Below, piece by piece: positions 1 to 7,069 of a stretch of 64,000 bases of DNA. Both the position numbers and the translations under genes were made by a program. Under the pieces are notes generated by a model. That model saw nothing but the letters and a program-made list of their open reading frames with translations, did not search any database and was not told the DNA's origin. Numbering within the stretch: position 1 is the stretch's first letter; the number at the start of each line of letters is the position of its first letter. Origin of the DNA: an uncultured Sediminibacterium sp. (GTDB lineage: Bacteria > Bacteroidota > Bacteroidia > Chitinophagales > Chitinophagaceae); the NCBI RefSeq assembly GCF_946481145.1, contig NZ_CAMLMJ010000001.1, positions 124,001 through 188,000 on the forward strand, written 5' to 3'.

Positions 1-170
1 GGGGTAAAATTGGACGCATTGTATATGGCGCCAGTGATATAAAAAATGGTTTCCGAAAACACCTGAAAGAACATCAATCCCCCTTCCACCCCAAAACAGA
101 AATCATCAGTGGCATTCTGGAAGACGAATGCGCCTGGCTAATGAAGAATTTCTTTCAGCAGAAGAGATAA
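1..170 (+). CDS. tadA: tRNA-specific adenosine deaminase, C-terminal end (partial)
   Basis: The left window edge cuts this gene; the readable frame starts at base 3 and gives 55 residues before TAA at 168-170. The tail reads GRIVYGASDIKNG, then FHPKTEIISGILEDECAWLM and FFQQKR. It matches the end of TadA-type nucleoside deaminases, where the YGA-D-K, HP-E-GG(I/V)L-EEC and FF-R positions are conserved. TadA makes inosine at the wobble base of tRNA-Arg(ACG). The zinc-binding HAE and PCxxC motifs lie outside the window, so another member of the cytidine/deoxycytidylate deaminase fold cannot be excluded. Confidence 0.6.
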   Translation, partial: GKIGRIVYGASDIKNGFRKHLKEHQSPFHPKTEIISGILEDECAWLMKNFFQQKR

Positions 171-226
171 AAGCAGTCCATAGACCATAGTTGATGGTCC
201 ATGGACTATGGTCTATGGACTGCTTT
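169..226. repeat. Heptad-array hairpin, family A (copy A1)
   Basis: Bases 176-217 are six consecutive 7-mers of the form GWYNATR (GTCCATA, GACCATA, GTTGATG, GTCCATG, GACTATG, GTCTATG). The array is also an inverted repeat: 170-190 pairs perfectly with 206-226 around a 15-nt loop, and the 7-nt register runs unbroken through the loop. It begins directly after the tadA stop. There is no T-run, so it is not a canonical terminator. Confidence 0.85.
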
Positions 227-247
227 CGATTTAAGAAAGAATTCACC

Positions 248-275
248 TTCATTCAACCGAAGCATTGTAAATTTG
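248..275 (+). promoter_or_regulatory. Putative Bacteroidota promoter of sodA
   Basis: TAAATTTG at 268-275 fits the Bacteroidota -7 consensus TAnnTTTG. TTC at 248-250, 17 bp upstream, is one base off the TTG -33 element. Transcription would start near 280, leaving about 30 nt of leader before the sodA ATG. Confidence 0.5.
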
Positions 276-309
276 TAGAATAGTTTTTAATCATTTAAAT
301 ATTATAGTT

Positions 310-909
310 ATGGCATTTACACTAGCACCCTTACCGTATGCTCATGAGGCATTGGAACCACATATTGATACTACTACCATGCAGATACACCATGGCAAGC
401 ACCACCAGGCTTATGTAGACAACCTCAATAAAGCCATTGCAGGTACTGAACATGAAGGAAAAACACTTGAGCAGCTTGTTGCAGCAGCAGGATCTATTAG
501 TCCGGCAGTACGCAATAATGGCGGTGGACATTGGAACCATACTTTCTTCTGGGAAAGCCTGACCCCTAATGCAGGTGGCGTCCCTACAGGTGCACTGGCA
601 GATGCGATCAACAGCGCTTTTGGCTCTTTTGATGCATTTAAGGAGAAATTTGCTGCGGCTGGTATGACACGTTTTGGTAGTGGCTGGGCATGGTTGATTG
701 TAAAAGACGGGAAACTGGAAGTTACTTCAACCCCTAACCAGGATAATCCTTTGATGGATGTAGCCGATGTAAAAGGCACACCCATTTTAGGTGCCGATGT
801 ATGGGAACATGCATACTATCTTAAATACCAAAATCGCCGGGCAGACTACCTCGCTGCTTTCTGGAACGTAGTAAACTGGAATAAAGTAGCTGAACGTTTT
901 GGTGCTTAA
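310..909 (+). CDS. sodA: Superoxide dismutase, Mn-type of the Fe/Mn family
   Basis: The 199-aa protein disproportionates superoxide to hydrogen peroxide and oxygen; no signal peptide is visible, so it is cytosolic. It has the family's usual length and all four metal ligands: His27 (in HHGKHH), His77 (in [11 protein letters not shown]), Asp163 and His167 (in [11 protein letters not shown]). The GGGH stretch at 71-74 with Gln144 (in NQD) is the Mn-type second-sphere arrangement; Fe-type enzymes carry the Gln nearer the second helix. A TAnnTTTG promoter lies upstream and a hairpin terminator follows, so it is probably monocistronic. Metal preference is inferred from residues only; a cambialistic enzyme is possible. 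Confidence 0.95.
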   Translation: MAFTLAPLPYAHEALEPHIDTTTMQIHHGKHHQAYVDNLNKAIAGTEHEGKTLEQLVAAAGSISPAVRNNGGGHWNHTFFWESLTPNAGGVPTGALADAINSAFGSFDAFKEKFAAAGMTRFGSGWAWLIVKDGKLEVTSTPNQDNPLMDVADVKGTPILGADVWEHAYYLKYQNRRADYLAAFWNVVNWNKVAERFGA

Positions 910-928
910 CTCGCACTAACCAATAAAA

Positions 929-1002
929 CAGGGTGTTGGACGCAGGTTTCAGGTGGTTTAAAAAGCTTATGTCTGAAGCCTGCAACCAAACCCTGATTTT
1001 TT
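929..1002 (+). terminator. Imperfect hairpin terminator after sodA
   Basis: CAGGGT-TTG-GCAGG-TTCAG on the left pairs imperfectly with CTGAA-CCTGC-CAA-CCCTG on the right (ending at 995). A six-T run at 997-1002 follows. The size and position fit an intrinsic terminator for sodA. Confidence 0.6.
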
Positions 1003-1050
1003 ATACACTGAATCCTGCGGCTTTATTTATCTACCATTTTAAACTTGCTT

Positions 1051-1656
1051 ATGAAATCATTTATTTTTTCCGCTGTTGCCATTATTCTTTTTGCCTCTTG
1101 TTCTTCTGACCAAAAAAGAGTGGTTGTATTCAGTAAAGGACCTGCTGAAGTTAATACGGAAACAAAAACGATAAAAGCGGGTGACGGCGCCGGACATGAG
1201 GATAAGACGATTGACTTTGTTGGAAAGAATGTTGAAATTACCCTGAATACTCCTTCCGGAGAAGCAAAAGTTACCCTTACTGAAAATGGCTATTATATCG
1301 TTAATGTAAAGAATGATACCATTATTGGCAGCCAGGTAAATTATACCGATCCACAACTCAGTAACCAGGTAATCAGTCAGGAAGCATTACGTTTCAAAAT
1401 CGATTCGCTTCATAACCTGGTAAATAATGTGAATGTTGGAAAAGCCAACCGCAACTTTTACATCCTGCCCAATTCAGCAGCACATATCACCGATAATTTT
1501 GACGCTATCATTGTTGGCCCCTTTCACAATATGCGCTCAGCAGCCAGTAAAGACGGCAAAGCTCCCGAGGTATACCGCTTCTACAGCATCAAAGAAATCC
1601 GCGAAACAATCGCCCGCCTGGAAGGAATGACAGGAGGGAAGAAAACAGAAGAATAA
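1051..1656 (+). CDS. Hypothetical lipoprotein
   Basis: Encodes 201 aa. The N-terminus MKSFIFSAVAIILFASCSS is a lipoprotein signal with lipobox FASC, so the mature protein should be anchored to a membrane through Cys17. The body is Lys/Thr/Asn-rich with no motif I recognise and a charged tail (GGKKTEE). The reading frame continues upstream to a TTG at 1045, but the ATG at 1051 gives the proper signal peptide. It converges with yidD. Its TAA at 1654-1656 lies inside the first unit of a heptad array. Function unknown. Confidence 0.75.
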   Translation: MKSFIFSAVAIILFASCSSDQKRVVVFSKGPAEVNTETKTIKAGDGAGHEDKTIDFVGKNVEITLNTPSGEAKVTLTENGYYIVNVKNDTIIGSQVNYTDPQLSNQVISQEALRFKIDSLHNLVNNVNVGKANRNFYILPNSAAHITDNFDAIIVGPFHNMRSAASKDGKAPEVYRFYSIKEIRETIARLEGMTGGKKTEE

Positions 1657-1741
1657 GGAACAGAGAAATAAGGAATAAGAAAGTGAAGTTCTACATAACT
1701 TTCTTATTCCTTATTTCTCTGTTTCATGTTTCTCTGTTTCC
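1651..1741. repeat. Heptad-array hairpin, family D (copy D1)
   Basis: Starting at 1651 the sequence reads in 7-mers (GAATAAG, GAACAGA, GAAATAA, GGAATAA, GAAAGTG ... TTTCTTA, TTCCTTA, TTTCTCT). The arms 1659-1684 and 1698-1723 form a perfect 26-bp stem with a 13-nt loop. The array fills the whole space between two convergent genes: its first unit holds the stop of the lipoprotein gene, and the yidD stop begins at 1742. It could act as a bidirectional terminator. Confidence 0.85.
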
Positions 1742-1975
1742 TCAATCCGGCACCGGATCATAGCCATGGCCGCCGCCGGGCCTGCATTTACTGATGCGTT
1801 TTATGGCCAGCCAGCCTCCTTTGAATAATCCATGTTTTTGTAATGCGGTAATGGCATATTGTGAACAGGTGGGTGTAAACCTGCATTTTGGGCCAAGGGC
1901 CGGTGAGATTACGTATTGGTAAATACGAATCAGGAAAATAAAAGGGTAGCTAAGTATTCGAAGCAATATGTTCAT
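1742..1975 (-). CDS. yidD: Membrane protein insertion efficiency factor YidD
   Basis: The 77-aa protein has the YidD (PF01809) signature: an N-terminal amphipathic/hydrophobic stretch, then [25 protein letters not shown] and [18 protein letters not shown]. The family helps YidC insert membrane proteins at the inner face of the cytoplasmic membrane. It lies 22 bp downstream of rnpA, the usual rpmH-rnpA-yidD order, and is probably co-transcribed with rnpA. Confidence 0.95.
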   Translation of the reverse strand: MNILLRILSYPFIFLIRIYQYVISPALGPKCRFTPTCSQYAITALQKHGLFKGGWLAIKRISKCRPGGGHGYDPVPD

Positions 1976-1997
1976 GAATAGGTGTCGAATTATTGCG

Positions 1998-2390
1998 CTA
2001 ATTGTTTTTGCTTAGTTTCTGCTGCAGTTTTGCTAAACTGTCTTTCATCTTCGCTCTTATTACCTCATAAGTTGGCAATTCCTTATCAATGTATAAGATG
2101 AAAATTGAAACCCTTTTTTGTTGAAGTTGTAAATCTTCCAACAATGGCTGTTTCTCCAACCGGTATGCTTCACGTAATAATCTTTTGATACGGTTACGAT
2201 GAACTGCTTTTTTGAAATGCCGTGCACTCACCCCTACCCCTGCTTGCACAGGTGCAGTGGTACTGGCATTAGATTCAATAAAAAACAGTTTTAATGGAAA
2301 TATAGAAAAACTTTTACCCGAAGCAAATATGGCTTCGAGCTGTGTTCTGCTCTTCAGTTTTTCCTTTTTATTGTAACTAAATGATTTCAT
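1998..2390 (-). CDS. rnpA: Ribonuclease P protein component
   Basis: Encodes 130 aa of the basic RnpA family, which binds the RNase P RNA and the tRNA precursor 5' leader. The signature region [18 protein letters not shown] is present around residues 63-80, matching the family's RNR motif, and the N-terminal [19 protein letters not shown] is typical. It sits between rpmH and yidD. A strong hairpin separates it from rpmH, so L34 is probably made in excess and only read-through reaches rnpA, unless it has its own start. Confidence 0.95.
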   Translation of the reverse strand: MKSFSYNKKEKLKSRTQLEAIFASGKSFSIFPLKLFFIESNASTTAPVQAGVGVSARHFKKAVHRNRIKRLLREAYRLEKQPLLEDLQLQQKRVSIFILYIDKELPTYEVIRAKMKDSLAKLQQKLSKNN

Positions 2391-2403
2391 TGCCAGACAC
2401 TAA

Positions 2404-2436
2404 ACTAAAAAAGTCCCGCCGTAAAGCGGGACTTTA
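2404..2436 (-). terminator. Intrinsic terminator between rpmH and rnpA
   Basis: On the minus strand a perfect 10-bp stem (2410-2419 with 2426-2435), GC-rich in the middle, with a 6-nt loop, is followed by a run of six T. It lies 49 bases past the rpmH stop and would terminate or attenuate transcription into rnpA. Confidence 0.85.
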
Positions 2437-2484
2437 TATTTTCATTGTCAGTCGTTCAAAACCTGAAGACTGAACCGGATGATT

Positions 2485-2640
2485 TTATTTTAATCCTTTC
2501 TCGCTGGAAACTGTCAGTTTCTTGCGGCCTTTCGCTCTGCGGCTGGCCAATACTTTACGACCGTTTGCAGTTTGCATACGCTTACGGAATCCGTGAACAG
2601 ATTTACGGCGGCGCTTATGCGGTTGAAATGTACGTTTCAT
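2485..2640 (-). CDS. rpmH: 50S ribosomal protein L34
   Basis: A 51-aa Arg/Lys-rich protein, read from the minus strand, starting [19 protein letters not shown] and containing [20 protein letters not shown], the hallmark of L34. The C-terminal six or so residues (TVSSEKGLK) are a short extension beyond the usual 44-46 aa. L34 binds domain III of 23S rRNA. It heads the rpmH-rnpA-yidD cluster and has a near-consensus promoter 80-110 bp upstream. Confidence 0.97.
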   Translation of the reverse strand: MKRTFQPHKRRRKSVHGFRKRMQTANGRKVLASRRAKGRKKLTVSSEKGLK

Positions 2641-2721
2641 AATTACGTTTTTTTAACTAACCCTATAATCTTGTTTCATTTCATTACGGCAGTCACCATA
2701 CTGCTGTTTGTGAAAGGACGG

Positions 2722-2750
2722 CAAAACTACAAAAAAGCATCGAAAAACAA
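2722..2750 (-). promoter_or_regulatory. Consensus Bacteroidota promoter of rpmH
   Basis: On the minus strand TTG (2750-2748), then an 18-bp spacer, then TAGTTTTG (2729-2722) match TTG-N17-19-TAnnTTTG exactly. The predicted leader before the L34 start is about 75 nt. Confidence 0.8.
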
Positions 2751-2806
2751 GTAAAAAAACAAAGATGTTTTTTTAATCGATTGATTATCAGCATAAATAT
2801 CGCTTA

Positions 2807-3634
2807 TTATGAAAGCTCAACATGCTTTGATGAGAGTTTTTCACCAAAGAAAATGCTTGCATGGCTATCAAAATCGCTCACAGAATCAGTAGTATAAAAG
2901 GTTCTGGTTCCCTGCTTTGTACAAAGCCCTGCTATTTCAGGGTGTCTTTCAAGGTAGTTTTTTAGGCTATTGGCTACTATTTCGCCCTGTGAGAGTATGG
3001 TTGTACCAGCGGGGGCAAATGCCCTTATTTTATCCAGCAGAAGCGGGTAATGTGTGCAAGCCAATAAGAGCGTATCAATATCGGGTGCATTACCAAATAA
3101 CTGTTTCAGGTGTTGATCAATAAAATAATCGGCTCCAGGCTTATTGTATTCATTGTTCTCAACCAGGGGCACCCACATCGGACAAGCTTCCTGGTATACT
3201 TTGACGGCGGGAAAGCTTTTGGCTATTTCTATGGGGTAACTTTGGCTCAATACTGTTCCTGAAGTTCCCAGAATACCAACAGCACCTGTTTTGCTGTATT
3301 GTCCGATTATTTCTGTTGTTGGTCTGATTACACCCAATACTCGTTTATGCGGATCAATGCCTGGAAGATCGTTTTGTTGTATGGTTCTTAAAGCCTTTGC
3401 TGAAGCTGTATTACAGGCAAGAATAACCAGCTCACAACCCTGTGAGAAAAACCATTTTACACATTGAAGGGTATATTGGTATACTGTATCAAAAGACCTT
3501 GGTCCATAAGGGGCGCGTGCATTGTCACCCAAATACAGGTAATCGTATTGAGGCAGTGTTTTTACTATTTCTTTTAAAACAGTAAGTCCGCCATAACCAC
3601 TATCAAAAACCCCGATGGGTTTTATTGTTGCCAT
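2807..3634 (-). CDS. murI: Glutamate racemase
   Basis: Encodes 275 aa that convert L-glutamate to D-glutamate for peptidoglycan in the cytoplasm. The cofactor-independent catalytic pair is visible: Cys74 in LACNTASA and Cys193 in LACTHYPLL. The substrate-binding start GVFDSGYGGLT includes Asp11, and His195 follows the second Cys. Length is standard. It ends the minus-strand envelope block, 21 bp after the TPR gene, and may be co-transcribed with it. Confidence 0.95.
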   Translation of the reverse strand: MATIKPIGVFDSGYGGLTVLKEIVKTLPQYDYLYLGDNARAPYGPRSFDTVYQYTLQCVKWFFSQGCELVILACNTASAKALRTIQQNDLPGIDPHKRVLGVIRPTTEIIGQYSKTGAVGILGTSGTVLSQSYPIEIAKSFPAVKVYQEACPMWVPLVENNEYNKPGADYFIDQHLKQLFGNAPDIDTLLLACTHYPLLLDKIRAFAPAGTTILSQGEIVANSLKNYLERHPEIAGLCTKQGTRTFYTTDSVSDFDSHASIFFGEKLSSKHVELS

Positions 3635-3655
3635 AATACAAAGGTATGATATCCT

Positions 3656-5755
3656 TTATTGAGTGGGTTTTTCGAGTTCTGCTTTTAGTTTTTTGGCATC
3701 AGCGTATTGCGGGTTCAGCTCCAGTGCTTTATTCACTTCCACCAAAGATTCCGCTTTCTGTTTATTCATATAATAACTGAGTGCTTTATTGTAATAAGCA
3801 ATTGCTTTATTGTTTATGCTCTTATAGATACCGGTATTTTTACCAAAGGTTTCTGCAGCTTTTGTATAATTTTTTTGCTGGTAATAGGCTGTCGCCATAT
3901 CGTTGATTATACTTGAATCGGAGGGATTAGCCTGTACACCTTTTTGATAGTACTCGAATGCTTTTGTATAATTTGGCATTGTTTCTCCCCGCATTTCTGC
4001 GTAACCAAGCCAACGGTAAACAATAGCCAGTGTATCTTTCTTCTTTTGGTATAAATCAGCCGCTTTAAGTAAATGCGATTTGCCGGTATAAATACGTTTT
4101 AACTGTAGGTGTGTAACCCCGGCATACAAACGAGTCAGTGCCTGATTGCTGTCTATCGAAAATATTTTATCATATATTTCTGCTGCATTTGTATAGGAAC
4201 CAGCGGCAGAAGCAGGGTATTTTGATGCATTTTCGAAATATTGTTTACCCATAAACTTATACACCTGCATTTCCAGATCCTGTTCCAGACCAAAATTTTT
4301 GCTGCTGGTAATTCTCGACCAATAATTAAATGCGCCGGCGCTATCTTTTCTGTCGAGCAGCATTTTCCCTACGAATAAATTAGCATCGTGCGATAAGTAG
4401 CTGGTTTTAATAGCTTCTTTGAAATGCTTTGCCGCGGTAGCGGTATCATTTTGCGCATAGGCAACCCTCCCTTTCATATTCAGGATAAAGGGTTTGTATA
4501 AATTAGGATATGCATTTGGGACTACTTCCCATTTACTGATACTATCTGAAGCTTCTTTATATTTTTTATCCTTGACCAATCCTTTTATTAATGCTGCTCC
4601 AATGTATTCCGTCGGAGGATAGTTTGCCTGCACCGCCAATCTATAATAGTTGTTGGCTTTTACTTGTTGCTTATGATAGTCGTACAGCAGGCCTGTATTA
4701 TTATACAACCATGCCAATTCTGGTTTCATCTCATATTTTTTATACGCAGCAATCATCGGTGTTAACAAGGTTTCAAGTGATTTCAGGTCTTTTCTTTTGA
4801 AAACAAGGATATCAAGTGCATTGGTAAAACCTTCTTGCTCTATATCATACCGCATGATTTCTGCGAGTTTTTTAATTGCATTGGCAGTATCTTTCTCATT
4901 TGCATAAACACCTAACAGGCCTTTATTCATTTCCCCAATAAAAATGCTATCGCTAAAGAGTGGCTTTTGCTGTTTTTTCGTGAGATCAATTGCCAGTTGG
5001 TACGTTATTTTGGCGGAATCATTCATCTTCAGGTTTAAATAACAATCTCCAATATAACCGATGATTTGTTTGTCTTTCGGGTTATAGGCCAGTGCTGTAT
5101 TATAATCAGGGATAGCCAAAGCATATTTCTTTTGAGCGTATTTTGTTTCGCCGATCATTTTATATGCATAGCTTATGTTTATAGAGTCTTTCGAAAGCGA
5201 CAGGAGTTTTTTGAAGGCTGATTCTGAAGCTGTGTAATTTTTCAGGGAGAAATAGGTTCTGGCTATATAGGTATTTGTATTGATATCGGTAGAATCGTGT
5301 TTAAGACAGGTATTAAACTGAGTGCTTGCTCCCGAATAATTCTTGTTATAGAAATAGGATAACCCTGCATAATAGGATGTGTTTTTCTTTTGTTCGTTTG
5401 TAGTAGCCAATCCATACGCACGTATATAATAGATTGCTGAAGAGTCGTATTTATAGGTACTATAATGCGCAAAAGCTAGTGACCAGGTTGGGTCGAGTTC
5501 TGTTTTCTCATTTAATGCACGCCTTAACCAAACTTTAGATTCTTCATATCGTTTCATATTATTCAGGCAATAGCCGATACGGAAGAAAAGAATATTTTTT
5601 ACTGCCGAGAGGTTGGCCTCATAGCCTTTCATATAATTATCATAGGCGCAACTGTAATTTTTTTGATTATAACAGGCATCTCCCTGTTTTAAATAATCCT
5701 GGGCATTTAGTAAATTCAGGCAAAGCATGCCAACAACAATAAGCAGCAGTTTCAT
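3656..5755 (-). CDS. Secreted tetratricopeptide-repeat protein
   Basis: Encodes 699 aa with a signal peptide (MKLLLIVVGMLCLNLLNAQ). Almost the whole mature protein is TPR-like helical repeats, with recurring patterns such as YYLKAL, YNTALAYNPKDKQ, YYQKGVQANPSDSSIINDMA and EVNKALELNPQYADAKKLK. The C-terminal repeats are the clearest. It should be a periplasmic or outer-membrane-associated scaffold. It lies between an intrinsic terminator and murI, so it probably has its own promoter in 5756-5823. The specific partner is unknown. Confidence 0.85.
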   Translation of the reverse strand: MKLLLIVVGMLCLNLLNAQDYLKQGDACYNQKNYSCAYDNYMKGYEANLSAVKNILFFRIGYCLNNMKRYEESKVWLRRALNEKTELDPTWSLAFAHYSTYKYDSSAIYYIRAYGLATTNEQKKNTSYYAGLSYFYNKNYSGASTQFNTCLKHDSTDINTNTYIARTYFSLKNYTASESAFKKLLSLSKDSINISYAYKMIGETKYAQKKYALAIPDYNTALAYNPKDKQIIGYIGDCYLNLKMNDSAKITYQLAIDLTKKQQKPLFSDSIFIGEMNKGLLGVYANEKDTANAIKKLAEIMRYDIEQEGFTNALDILVFKRKDLKSLETLLTPMIAAYKKYEMKPELAWLYNNTGLLYDYHKQQVKANNYYRLAVQANYPPTEYIGAALIKGLVKDKKYKEASDSISKWEVVPNAYPNLYKPFILNMKGRVAYAQNDTATAAKHFKEAIKTSYLSHDANLFVGKMLLDRKDSAGAFNYWSRITSSKNFGLEQDLEMQVYKFMGKQYFENASKYPASAAGSYTNAAEIYDKIFSIDSNQALTRLYAGVTHLQLKRIYTGKSHLLKAADLYQKKKDTLAIVYRWLGYAEMRGETMPNYTKAFEYYQKGVQANPSDSSIINDMATAYYQQKNYTKAAETFGKNTGIYKSINNKAIAYYNKALSYYMNKQKAESLVEVNKALELNPQYADAKKLKAELEKPTQ

Positions 5756-5823
5756 AAGTGGGGCTTTTCACTAAACTAAACATATCATTTATAAACGCAT
5801 ATTAGAATTCCTTTAAAATTCAA

Positions 5824-5855
5824 CAAAAAACCCGCCACAATGGGCGGGTTTATAA
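5824..5855 (-). terminator. Intrinsic terminator downstream of the bamA-skp genes
   Basis: Perfect 9-bp stem (5828-5836 with 5843-5851, core CCCGCC/GGCGGG) and 6-nt loop. On the minus strand it is followed by six T, 30 nt past the stop of the second skp-like gene. Confidence 0.85.
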
Positions 5856-5880
5856 TAAATCTCATATACAATAAGGTAAG

Positions 5881-6495
5881 TTAGTTCTTTTTAGGAGGCG
5901 TTGCAGCTGGTTTATTTCCTGCAGCTCCCGGGATGGTTCCACCTGCAGCTTTCCAGGCATCAGCCCATTGTTGTGGCAATTCTAATTTTAATTTGATTGC
6001 TGTACGTATGGTCAGATTATCCAGAATATTTGGTTCTGCATATGGCGATAATGCTTCAGATTTTATTACAGTAGTGTATTTATTTTCGGCAATTACCTGC
6101 TGCAATGCAGCTACCATTTGCTGTCTGTATGGTAACAACAAACGATCCATTTTATCCTGCTGCATTTCCTGAGAATATTGCTGCCAGTTAGCAATTTTGT
6201 AATAGAACTGATTCAGTTCATCTACTGCCATTTCTCTTGCTTTTGCGGGCATAGAAGCAGAATCTTTTTTGAAGATGCTGTCTCTGCGCTGGTATTCTTT
6301 CACAGAATAAGCGTATTCAACATTTAATGAATCTCTTACATAAGAATTCATCAATGTATCAACTTTATTGATACCAGGAAACAGGCTCAAAAGTGTTTGT
6401 TCGTCGAAATAGCCAATCTTAACCTGTGATTGAGCATTGTTGGAGAACAGTAAGCTTGCCGCTACAGTCACACACACAAGTAATAATTTCTTCAT
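5881..6495 (-). CDS. OmpH/Skp-family periplasmic chaperone (second copy)
   Basis: Encodes 204 aa with a signal peptide ending SNNAQSQ and the Skp opening VKIGYFDEQTLLSLFPGI, followed by a long coiled coil. The C-terminus is a Pro/Ala/Lys-rich tail (GGTIPGAAGNKPAATPPKKN) absent from the upstream copy. Skp trimers hold unfolded outer-membrane proteins for BamA. It follows the first skp gene by 36 bp and is the last gene before a terminator. The two copies are diverged, so their clients may differ (inference). Confidence 0.85.
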   Translation of the reverse strand: MKKLLLVCVTVAASLLFSNNAQSQVKIGYFDEQTLLSLFPGINKVDTLMNSYVRDSLNVEYAYSVKEYQRRDSIFKKDSASMPAKAREMAVDELNQFYYKIANWQQYSQEMQQDKMDRLLLPYRQQMVAALQQVIAENKYTTVIKSEALSPYAEPNILDNLTIRTAIKLKLELPQQWADAWKAAGGTIPGAAGNKPAATPPKKN

Positions 6496-6531
6496 TGTAG
6501 AGAGGGTTTGTGAAAATTTGGTTTTAGTTAC

Positions 6532-7047
6532 TTATTTAATCCCCAGTTCTTTCAGGATATCATCACTTTTATCCAGCTTGGGGTCGGCAAATATAACGGT
6601 AATTCCTTCACTTTTATCCAGTACAAAATCATAAGAACGGGCCAGTGCCATTTTCTGAACGGCATTGTAAACCCTGTCCTGTACCGGTTTTATGAGGCGC
6701 TGGCGCTCTTTAAACAGGTCGCCCTCATAGCCAAAGCGTTTTTTCTGAAGATCGCGGATTTCCTTTTCCCTAACAAAAAGTTCATCTTCTCTTTTCTTCC
6801 GGAGCTCTTCAGTTAACATAAACTGTTCAGCCTCATAGTTTTTATACATTTTATCAAGCTGGGTTTGTTTATCATCGATCTCTTTCTGCCACTGCTCACC
6901 TACCTGCTGCAGTTTTTTATCTGCATCCCTATACTCCGGAATACGCTCCAGGATATATTTTGTGTCGATGATAGCATAACGCTGCTGTGCTTGTGTTACA
7001 AGGGCTGTACATACCAATAACAGGGTAAAGAGTAAGGTTTTTTTCAT
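6532..7047 (-). CDS. OmpH/Skp-family periplasmic chaperone (first copy)
   Basis: Encodes 171 aa, close to the usual Skp size. The signal peptide MKKTLLFTLLLVCTALVTQA precedes QQRYAIIDTKYILERIPEY, the conserved start of OmpH in Bacteroidota. A charged coiled coil follows at residues 40-125, ending in the second Skp block (YDFVLDKSEGITVIFADPK). It lies 22 bp downstream of bamA and is very likely in the same transcript, matching its role of delivering barrel proteins to BamA. Confidence 0.92.
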   Translation of the reverse strand: MKKTLLFTLLLVCTALVTQAQQRYAIIDTKYILERIPEYRDADKKLQQVGEQWQKEIDDKQTQLDKMYKNYEAEQFMLTEELRKKREDELFVREKEIRDLQKKRFGYEGDLFKERQRLIKPVQDRVYNAVQKMALARSYDFVLDKSEGITVIFADPKLDKSDDILKELGIK

Positions 7048-7069
7048 AAAATTTTTTTAGGGTTCAGGT

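Noticed and set aside
169..226. Interpretation of the A1 hairpin as an ordinary rho-independent terminator
   Set aside because: No T-run follows on either strand and the internal 7-nt periodicity is not explained by a terminator.
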